This document shows, one piece after another, positions 29,884-37,699 of a DNA stretch of 64,000 nucleotides (the stretch's first letter is position 1; the number at the start of each line of letters is the position of its first letter). The stretch comes from Bacteroidota bacterium (GTDB lineage: Bacteria > Bacteroidota > Bacteroidia > Bacteroidales > TTA-H9): positions 1-64,000 of the forward strand of contig QKGM01000033.1 of the NCBI GenBank assembly GCA_003250395.1, read 5' to 3'. The notes under the pieces are model-generated. The model saw only the letters and a list, made by a program, of their open reading frames with translations, did no database searches and was not told the origin of the DNA. The translations under genes and the position numbers were made by a program.

Positions 29884-30537
29884 TCAAAGTTTTACAAAGC
29901 CATTTCTTACAGCATATAATATTAGCTCAGCACTGCTCTTCAGCGATAGTTTCTGCATTATATGGTTTTTATGACAATCCACAGTACGATGGCTGATGAA
30001 TAGCTTTGCTGCAATCTCTTTGTTAGTCAATCCGGAAGCCGAAAGAGTGAGTACCTCCTTTTCACGTGAGGTAAGAGATGCAAGTTCAGCATCATCCTTC
30101 CGTTGTTGTAAAAGCCCCTGCATTACTGTTTCCGAAACCGAACGACTGAAATAATCGCCGCCATTGCTTAATGCGCGGATGGCTTCAGTAAGCTCAGATT
30201 TGGAAACATCTTTTGGTAAATATCCCTTAGCGCCAGCCTGTATTGCATTCATGATGTATTCAGGGGCGGTGTGCATTGAGAGGATAAGTACAGACGTACA
30301 AGGGAAAGCACCCAGGATGCTACGTGTGGCTTCAATTCCCGAAATCCCGGGCATTGAAATGTCGATAATTGTGACCAAGGGAACCTGAACCATGAGTAAT
30401 TCCATCAACTGGCTCGCATTGGCAGCTTCACCGATTATCTCGATGTCAGGCTCAGCGGATAAAAGTGATTTTAGCCCGTTTCGAAAAATCAGGTGGTCAT
30501 CAGCAATTGCTACAGTTATTTTTTCTATACTATTCAT
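29884..30537 (-). CDS. NarL/FixJ-family response regulator
   Basis: Receiver ADDHLIFRNGL...IDISMPGISG and LuxR HTH LTSREKEVLTLSASGLTNKEIAAKLFISHRTVDCHKNHIMQKL. Confidence 0.95.
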   Translation of the reverse strand: MNSIEKITVAIADDHLIFRNGLKSLLSAEPDIEIIGEAANASQLMELLMVQVPLVTIIDISMPGISGIEATRSILGAFPCTSVLILSMHTAPEYIMNAIQAGAKGYLPKDVSKSELTEAIRALSNGGDYFSRSVSETVMQGLLQQRKDDAELASLTSREKEVLTLSASGLTNKEIAAKLFISHRTVDCHKNHIMQKLSLKSSAELILYAVRNGFVKL

Positions 30538-32143
30538 GGCTTAAAAATAATTTGACAGTCAGAGTTGTTCCATTGGAAGGGGCAGTTATTATTTCGAAAT
30601 CGCCTCCAAGGATTTGCATACGATCACGTATGTTGGTTAGCCCGTTTGAGCCTGAAGGCAGATGCGTTTGATTAAATCCGCGACCGTTATCCTGAATGGT
30701 CATCGTAAGCAGGTTATCGTTTACCCCTAACCGGAGCAATGCATGACTTGCCTTTGCATGTTTAAGAATGTTTTGTAAGGCTTCCTGCGCGATCCTGTAT
30801 AAATAGGTAGCGACATTATCAGGCAGTGGAGGTGGATTTAAGTGGGTTTCGATAGACATATCTCCTGTCAGGGCAGCATCACGGCAAAGATTTCTGAGTG
30901 CTTCTGCCAATCCCAGCTCGGTAAGGGCAGGAGGACGAATGTTATTAATAATGGCTCTCACTTCGCCTACAGCATCTTTAACAATTCCCGATGCTGGAAG
31001 TGTAAACTGGTGCACTTCATCTGGTTGGCACTCTTTTGTGCGGTCGAGCAACATATTTACTGCCAACAGTGTCTGTCCCAAACTATCATGTATCTCGCGT
31101 GCCAGCCTTTTCCTTTCCATCTCCTGTCCATCTATCATGGCCTGCATTCTGTTCAGTCGCTCCAGATTTAACTGTCGTGACTGAATAAGTAATTCATGCG
31201 CCATCTGGTTAAAACTCTCGGTGAGGGCTCCTGTTTCATCTCCGGATTTGTTTTCAATAACCTGTGCATAATCGCCTTCAGCAATCTTTTCTGCCGCGTC
31301 TCTAAGCCTGATAAGTGGCCTGGTAATTTTTCGGGCAGCAATCCATACCGCCATAAAGATAGCGAGCATGGCAAAGATACCCAGTAACAGGATGTTTCGG
31401 CCAAGGGCTACAACAGGCATAAGCGCCTCCTGGCTATCGATCTCTGCAACTATAGCCCATCTGAGATGGTTAAATACAAATGGAGCATAAGACCCCAGAA
31501 TTTCTATTCCTCGGTAATCGGTATACACGCCGGTTGAAGTAATTCCCTGCATAGCATCGGAAATCCCCTTGGTAGTTACCAGAGTCTGGAGGATTGAATG
31601 TTGCTGGAATCGTGATGTCGTGCGCATTAGCGTATCAGAACCGGTAAGGTATGCTTCGCCGGTTTTCCCCAGTCCACTGTATGGATTTTTATTAACCATA
31701 AGTTGGTTAAGCCCGTTTTTATCGACAGCAAACTGCATTATCTCCTTGCCCGGTTTAATTACCAATACATATAAAGGAGCTTTTTTTTCAACGGGTAGAA
31801 CCGGTTTTTCCCAAAGCAGGATAGTATCATTTCCGGTATCAAAAAATGGAAGATTTTGACCATCCCATTTATTGATAAGAAGTTCGTTGACACCTTCAGG
31901 TGGTGGCCCGATTTTCTCACTCTTTGAAAACCTTTCCACTTCATTGATCAGATTATGAAGATAATGTTCGAGAGATTGCTGTTTTTCAACCCTCACGGCT
32001 ATCAGTTGCTGAAATGTTCGCTCCATGATGGCATCACGTGCACTGATCCAGACATAGCTTCCAAACCAGATCATGGCAGGCATCGCCAGTATCAGTGTGT
32101 AAACCACCATTTTTTCCGTCAGGTTGATTTTTCTTATCGTCAT
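30530..32143 (-). CDS. Sensor histidine kinase (extracytoplasmic sensor, HAMP, HisKA_3)
   Basis: ITRPLIRLRDAAEKIAEGDY HAMP; REIHDSLGQTL H-box; DNGRGF; overlaps response regulator start. Confidence 0.94.
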   Translation of the reverse strand: MTIRKINLTEKMVVYTLILAMPAMIWFGSYVWISARDAIMERTFQQLIAVRVEKQQSLEHYLHNLINEVERFSKSEKIGPPPEGVNELLINKWDGQNLPFFDTGNDTILLWEKPVLPVEKKAPLYVLVIKPGKEIMQFAVDKNGLNQLMVNKNPYSGLGKTGEAYLTGSDTLMRTTSRFQQHSILQTLVTTKGISDAMQGITSTGVYTDYRGIEILGSYAPFVFNHLRWAIVAEIDSQEALMPVVALGRNILLLGIFAMLAIFMAVWIAARKITRPLIRLRDAAEKIAEGDYAQVIENKSGDETGALTESFNQMAHELLIQSRQLNLERLNRMQAMIDGQEMERKRLAREIHDSLGQTLLAVNMLLDRTKECQPDEVHQFTLPASGIVKDAVGEVRAIINNIRPPALTELGLAEALRNLCRDAALTGDMSIETHLNPPPLPDNVATYLYRIAQEALQNILKHAKASHALLRLGVNDNLLTMTIQDNGRGFNQTHLPSGSNGLTNIRDRMQILGGDFEIITAPSNGTTLTVKLFLSHE

Positions 32144-32510
32144 AACTCCATCTTGGAATTGGCAAATGTAGCTGTTATTCTATTTCTTGGGAACAGGAAT
32201 TGGCCGGAACTATCTTCATTTTTCCCTATTTTCTCTGTATATATTGATTTTCAACGGTGCGCATAAGATATAGCAAACCCTTCTCGAGGTATAGAAATAT
32301 AGAAGAGGATGAAGCGGTATAGAAGGAGCTAAATGCCGGAATTTAATATATGATGACAATATAATAAGGTATAGAAATTACCCTGATCTGATCGCCTTCT
32401 TATTTTTATCCTGTATTGCTTTTGCGAAGTTCCTGATTGTTTGTTGTCCCGGTTATCGTTCAACGATCTTTTCATCTGTGTTATTACAATATTATATCTG
32501 ATCCTTGGCA

Positions 32511-32574
32511 GCTTCGGATTTGTTTCGATTTGGATTCGTAAAATCACGAATCTGGAACGAAGCTACTTCGAAGC
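32511..32574. repeat. Long imperfect hairpin within a CG/CGAA array phased at 10-11 bp
   Basis: 29 opposed positions: 21 Watson-Crick, 5 G-T, 3 mismatches, loop AAAATC; CG steps at 32515, 32526, 32537, 32547, 32558, 32569, 32580, 32591. Confidence 0.75.
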
Positions 32575-32934
32575 CACTTCGAAGCGAGAACGAACCGACA
32601 ATATGTTTGGTTACTAATTATCAGTATTTTAAATAAATTGTGGCTTGTGGTAGAATATTGTGGTTTTTTTGCTGTTTTTGACTCCATTCCGATTGATAAT
32701 TGTTGCACTATAAGTCATGCAATACGGCTGTTCTCTGAAAAGATATAAAAAACACGCTCAGATGTCAGTCATTCAATACAGGTATTCATGCCACAACATT
32801 ATTGTATAATTAGGTGACAGGAGGTATTTCCGGCAATGATGGAAAAATATCTCAATAATGTGGCAGGGATTATCAGGAAGCAGATGAATCCGGATAAAAA
32901 AGACTGGGAGAGCTGTTGGCAGACAGAATTGATA

Positions 32935-32976
32935 TAAAAAATCAGCCCGTACATTTTATGTAACGGGCTGATTTTC
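32935..32976. terminator. Terminator downstream of tRNA-Thr
   Basis: AATCAGCCCGT-acattttatgta-ACGGGCTGATT flanked by A/T tracts. Confidence 0.8.
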
Positions 32977-32980
32977 ATTG

Positions 32981-33053
32981 AGCCGATGAAGGGACTTGAA
33001 CCCCCGACCAGCTGATTACAAATCAGCTGCTCTACCAACTGAGCTACATCGGC
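32981..33053 (-). tRNA. tRNA-Thr (anticodon TGT)
   Basis: Reverse complement GCCGATGTAGCTCAGTTGGTAGAGCAGCTGATTTGTAATCAGCTGGTCGGGGGTTCAAGTCCCTTCATCGGCT; loop TTTGTAA. Confidence 0.95.
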
Positions 33054-33234
33054 AGGGTTTTGCTAAAACCGGTGGCAAAAGTATAAAATTCGTTTGAATC
33101 TGGCAAACAGTTTTATTATATTTATTTATATTCGATCTATTAGAGGCATCTCGGCCGGGAGTGGGGGCAATTACCTTTTTTCATACCTTTGCGCCTTAAA
33201 TATTGTACCTGAAAAGAACAAACTCATTAACTGT

Positions 33235-34107
33235 ATGCCTTTCAGAATAATAGTTCTTGCCAAACAAGTACCCGATACGCGCAATGTGGGCAAAGATGCC
33301 ATGAAAGCCGACGGGACTGTCAACAGGGCCGCATTGCCTGCCATTTTTAATCCCGAAGATTTACATGCACTTGAACTGGCCCTTAGAATAAAGGATCAGA
33401 TTAAAGATGCAGAAATTGTAATTGTAAGTATGGGTCCAGGCAGGGCTGCCGAAATCATTCGTGAAGCTATGTACCGGGGTGCCGATCGCGGTGTTCTGGT
33501 AACTGACCGAAAATTTGCCGGAAGCGATACACTTGCAACAAGTTATGCCCTGTCGCTGGCTGTGAAGAAGCTGGCTCCCTTTAATGTGCTTATTGCCGGC
33601 CGTCAGGCAATTGATGGTGATACTGCGCAGGTAGGACCCCAAACTGCCGAAAAGTTGAACATTCCTCAGATTACTTATGCCGAAGAGCTGGTTGAAGTAA
33701 ATTCGAAACAAATTATTATCAAGCGCAGACTTGAGCGCGGTATTGAAGTGGTGAAAGCACCAATGCCGGTTGCTATTACTGTTCATAGTTCTGCTCCCGT
33801 ATGCCGTCCCCGTAATGCAATGCTGGTAATGAAATTCAAACATGCCCGTACTATTACGGAATTACAGGAAGAAACCAAAGATTACACCGAACTCAGGCTC
33901 GATCGCCCATATTTAAATATTGAGGAATGGTCGGTTGAAGACATCCAGGCTGAGACAGAGAAACTGGGACTGTCAGGATCGCCAACCAAGGTGAAGAAGA
34001 TTGAAAACGTGGTGCTTCAGCGTAAAGAATCGAAAGCATATACAGCCGACGATAAAGATATTGATCTTTTGATGCAGGAACTTATGGCATCGCATGTGAT
34101 TGGCTAA
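33235..34107 (+). CDS. etfB: Electron transfer flavoprotein subunit beta
   Basis: MPFRIIVLAKQVPDTRNVG start; VLIAGRQAIDGDTAQVGPQ EtfB motif; start trimmed from 33094. Confidence 0.94.
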   Translation: MPFRIIVLAKQVPDTRNVGKDAMKADGTVNRAALPAIFNPEDLHALELALRIKDQIKDAEIVIVSMGPGRAAEIIREAMYRGADRGVLVTDRKFAGSDTLATSYALSLAVKKLAPFNVLIAGRQAIDGDTAQVGPQTAEKLNIPQITYAEELVEVNSKQIIIKRRLERGIEVVKAPMPVAITVHSSAPVCRPRNAMLVMKFKHARTITELQEETKDYTELRLDRPYLNIEEWSVEDIQAETEKLGLSGSPTKVKKIENVVLQRKESKAYTADDKDIDLLMQELMASHVIG

Positions 34108-34140
34108 TCTTCCTATAAACATTTTAAAACCAGAAAGATT

Positions 34141-35163
34141 GTGAACAACGTCATAGTATATTGTGAGATCACCGAAGAGGGCCATGTTGCCGAGGTGAGT
34201 CAGGAACTTCTTTCCAAGGGAAGGAAATTAGCTAACGATTTGGGCATTAAGCTCGAGGCCGTTACTATTGGCCATAGACTCGAGAATATTGAGAAAGAAA
34301 TTCTCCCTTATGGTACAGACATAATACATATTGCCGATGACAAAAGGTTGTTTCCTTTTACCACGCTTCCTCATGCAGCAATATTGTTGAAACTTTTTGA
34401 AGAGATAAAACCTGAAATTGCATTATTCGGAGCAACATCCATAGGCCGTGATCTGGCTCCACGGGTTGCTTCTGCGATGCGATGCGGATTGACAGCCGAT
34501 TGTACAAGTCTCGAAATTGGTGACCATACAGAGGCAAAGACTAATACCACGTATAAGAATCTGCTTTATCAGATCCGCCCGGCATTTGGAGGGAATATAA
34601 TTGCAACGATAATCAATCCTGATACCCGGCCTCAGATGGCTACTGTTCGCGAAGGTGTTATGAAGAAAGAACTCTGGCCTGTGGTAGCCGTTCCTGAAAT
34701 TAACAGGCTTGATGTTTCAAAATATGTAAATGACGAACAGTTTGTTATCAGGATTATTGAAAGGCATATTGAGTCGCAAAAAATCAATATCAAGAATGCT
34801 CAGGTGATAGTTGCCGGCGGTTATGGAGTTGGCTCCAAAGAGAACTTCGACTTGTTGTTTGACCTGGCTGATGTGTTGGGGGCGCAGGTTGGAGCTTCCC
34901 GGGCAGCAGTTGATGCAGGCTATGTTGAACATGAGCGACAAATAGGGCAAACCGGCGTTACAGTACGTCCAAAACTCTACATTGCGTGTGGTATCAGTGG
35001 CGCTGTACAGCACCGTGCAGGGATGGATCAGGCTTCGATGATTATATCGATCAATACTGATCCCAACGCTCCGATCAATCAGATTGCCGATTATACTATA
35101 CTTGGCCAGGTACATGAAGTGGTACCAAGAATGATAAAATATTACAGGCAAAACAGTAAGTAA
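34141..35163 (+). CDS. etfA: Electron transfer flavoprotein subunit alpha
   Basis: GTG start; VAGGYGVGSKENFDLLFDLADVLGAQVGASRAAVDAGY and QIGQTGVTVRPKLYIACGISGAVQH FAD-binding motifs. Confidence 0.95.
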   Translation: MNNVIVYCEITEEGHVAEVSQELLSKGRKLANDLGIKLEAVTIGHRLENIEKEILPYGTDIIHIADDKRLFPFTTLPHAAILLKLFEEIKPEIALFGATSIGRDLAPRVASAMRCGLTADCTSLEIGDHTEAKTNTTYKNLLYQIRPAFGGNIIATIINPDTRPQMATVREGVMKKELWPVVAVPEINRLDVSKYVNDEQFVIRIIERHIESQKINIKNAQVIVAGGYGVGSKENFDLLFDLADVLGAQVGASRAAVDAGYVEHERQIGQTGVTVRPKLYIACGISGAVQHRAGMDQASMIISINTDPNAPINQIADYTILGQVHEVVPRMIKYYRQNSK

Positions 35164-35201
35164 CGGGTGGACTGACGTTATTATCAAAAAATCGAAGAAA
35201 A

Positions 35202-36917
35202 ATGGCAAATTTTTATACCGACAATAGAAATCTACGTTTCCATCTTGAGCATCCGCTGATGGAGAAAATTGTTCGCCTGAAAGAGCAGAACTACATTGAC
35301 AAAGAGAAGTATGATTATGCTCCGCTTGATTATGAAGACACACTCGATAGTTATGATAAAGTATTGGAGATAGTTGGTGAAATCTCCGGTGAAATCGTTG
35401 GCCCCAATGCCGAATCAGTTGACCACGATGGCCCGAAGATCGTTAACAATGAAGTGGTTTACGCGCCTGGTACCCAGAAGAATTTAGAGGCAATTGTAAA
35501 TGCCGGACTTTTTGGCATGTCGCTGCCCCGTGAATATGGTGGCCTTAATTTTGCAATGGTTCCTTATGTGATGGCTGCGGAGATAGTATCACGTGCAGAT
35601 GCCGGATTTGCCAATATCTGGGGATTGCAGGATTGTGCTGAAACTATTCACGAATTTGCTTCTGAAGATATTAAACGTGAATTTCTTCCCCGTTTTCCGA
35701 AGGGAGCAACTGCAGCCATGGATCTTACCGAGCCTGATGCTGGTAGTGATTTACAGGCTGTTCAGTTAAAGGCTACATGGGATGAAACAGCTAAGGTTTG
35801 GCGGCTTAATGGAGTGAAACGCTTTATTACAAACGGAGATGCTCATGTGTCGCTAGTACTGGCCAGATCAGAGGAAGGGACATCAGATGCACGTGGCCTT
35901 TCTTTGTTTGTATATGATCGCTCGAGCCAGGCAATGACAGTAAGACGTATAGAAAATAAACTGGGGATAAAAGGATCTCCCACATGTGAACTGGTATTCA
36001 GCAATGCTCCGGCTTATCTGATTGGTGACCGGAAGATGGGCCTTATCAAATATGTTATGTCTTTGATGAATTCAGCCCGTCTGGGTGTTGGTGCCCAGTC
36101 AGTGGGTATTGCAGAAGCTGCGTATCGTGAAGCAGTTAAATATGCCCATGAACGGGAGCAGTTTGGCAAAGCTATTGTAAACTACCCGGCAGTATACGAG
36201 ATGCTGACCCTGATGAAAGTTCGTACTGATGCCATTCGAAGTCTGCTATATGAAACGGCACGTTTTGTGGATGTGTATAAAGCTTACAACATTATAGCCG
36301 AGAAACGGAAACTGGATGCAGATGAACGGAATGAGGCTAAATATTACCAGAAACTGGCTGATGCTTTTACGCCTTTATTGAAACTGTTTTCATCGGAATA
36401 TTGCAACCAGATTGCTTACGATTCATTACAGATTCATGGTGGTACTGGTTTCATGAAGGATTTTCCGATCGAAAGGATTTACAGAGATGCCCGTATTACC
36501 ACGATTTATGAAGGTACGAGTCAGTTACAGGTGGTGGCAGCTATTCGTGGCGTTACCAGCGGGTTGTTGTTGAAGGTGCTCCGTGATTATGAAGGACGTG
36601 CCGTCCATCCTGAACAGGAACCACTACGTAAAATGCTCATTAGTATGACCGACAGGTATGAGCAGGCGGTGAGTTATATTGAGGAGTTTAAGGATGGCGA
36701 ATATACTGATTTCCATGCACGTCGGTTAGTTGAACTTGCTGGTAATATCGTCATGGGGTATCTGCTGCTTGATGATTGCCAGCGTGATGGTTCATTTGAA
36801 AGGACAGCCAACATTTTTATTACGAAGGTAAATGCTGAAAACCTTCAGCATGAAAACTATATCAAAAACTTCAACCCCAAAGAGCTCGGTGAGTTCAAGG
36901 CGGTTTTTGAAGCCTAA
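35202..36917 (+). CDS. Acyl-CoA dehydrogenase
   Basis: 571 aa; MDLTEPDAGSDLQAV, YAHEREQFGKAI, QIHGGTGFMKDFPIERIYRDARITTIYEGTSQLQ motifs. Confidence 0.95.
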   Translation: MANFYTDNRNLRFHLEHPLMEKIVRLKEQNYIDKEKYDYAPLDYEDTLDSYDKVLEIVGEISGEIVGPNAESVDHDGPKIVNNEVVYAPGTQKNLEAIVNAGLFGMSLPREYGGLNFAMVPYVMAAEIVSRADAGFANIWGLQDCAETIHEFASEDIKREFLPRFPKGATAAMDLTEPDAGSDLQAVQLKATWDETAKVWRLNGVKRFITNGDAHVSLVLARSEEGTSDARGLSLFVYDRSSQAMTVRRIENKLGIKGSPTCELVFSNAPAYLIGDRKMGLIKYVMSLMNSARLGVGAQSVGIAEAAYREAVKYAHEREQFGKAIVNYPAVYEMLTLMKVRTDAIRSLLYETARFVDVYKAYNIIAEKRKLDADERNEAKYYQKLADAFTPLLKLFSSEYCNQIAYDSLQIHGGTGFMKDFPIERIYRDARITTIYEGTSQLQVVAAIRGVTSGLLLKVLRDYEGRAVHPEQEPLRKMLISMTDRYEQAVSYIEEFKDGEYTDFHARRLVELAGNIVMGYLLLDDCQRDGSFERTANIFITKVNAENLQHENYIKNFNPKELGEFKAVFEA

Positions 36918-36984
36918 TTTATCAATGTGAAAAATTCTGTACAAGCTGCTCAAGAAGTATATTGTACAGGATTTTTCTCTATGT

Positions 36985-37626
36985 TTGGTTATTAATTCAC
37001 CTTTTATGCGTTTGCCTGACAAAATCAAATCAACGCTCATTGGCTGGATTTACGGGAAGTATAGTTATCGTTATTTAAACTATTTCAAATCCCGTAAAAT
37101 CTGGACTCCAAAATCACCGTGTGTGAAGAGCGAGATTCAGGCGTTACTGCTCCCATTTTTTCAGAAGCCGAAAAATTCGGCTTTCTTTCAGACCGAAAAG
37201 GATATTCATTTTGGTGATATCCCTTTCCAGACTTCTCTTTCATCGTTTCTGAAAAGCAGAAATGAGCCAGTGTGCTTCAGTGCTTTTATGCTTGATCAGT
37301 ATGAAATGCGTGTATTCGGGTATCCTGCTGATTTTAATGGTTTTGCTGTAAAATCTGCCTGGTTTTTCCTCAACAACTCATTAGTAATGGGTGAATACCA
37401 GTTTAACCTGCGTGACGATGACCAATCGAGGATCATTTCGATGCTTACCAAAGTGTATACACTGTCTGAAATGAATGTGAAAGAGAATTTTTACATTGAG
37501 GATGAAACAGGAAGTATTATTTATGCCGAACGTAAAGGTGGTAAATTTTTCCTGCGATTCTTTACTCAGGACAATTCTGAACGTTACAACCTGATTGAAA
37601 AATGGATTAAAAAGTTACCAAAGTAG
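36985..37626 (+). CDS. Hypothetical protein
   Basis: 213 aa ORF in a plausible intergenic slot with coding-like composition; no family recognised. Confidence 0.65.
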   Translation: MVINSPFMRLPDKIKSTLIGWIYGKYSYRYLNYFKSRKIWTPKSPCVKSEIQALLLPFFQKPKNSAFFQTEKDIHFGDIPFQTSLSSFLKSRNEPVCFSAFMLDQYEMRVFGYPADFNGFAVKSAWFFLNNSLVMGEYQFNLRDDDQSRIISMLTKVYTLSEMNVKENFYIEDETGSIIYAERKGGKFFLRFFTQDNSERYNLIEKWIKKLPK

Positions 37627-37641
37627 CGCCTTTGAAAAGTA

Positions 37642-37673
37642 AAATGGCCGGGTGATTTCTCATCCGGCCATTT
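37642..37673. terminator. Bidirectional terminator between hypothetical gene and clpC
   Basis: ATGGCCGGGTGA-TTTC-TCATCCGGCCAT plus flanking A/T tracts. Confidence 0.75.
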
Positions 37674-37699
37674 CTGTTTTCAGTAAAAAGAAGATATTC

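Noticed and set aside
33361-33843. 160-aa minus-strand ORF inside etfB
   Set aside because: Antisense to etfB and compositionally implausible.
34717-35343. 208-aa minus-strand ORF spanning etfA and the acyl-CoA dehydrogenase start
   Set aside because: Overlaps two conserved genes on the other strand; no recognisable domain.
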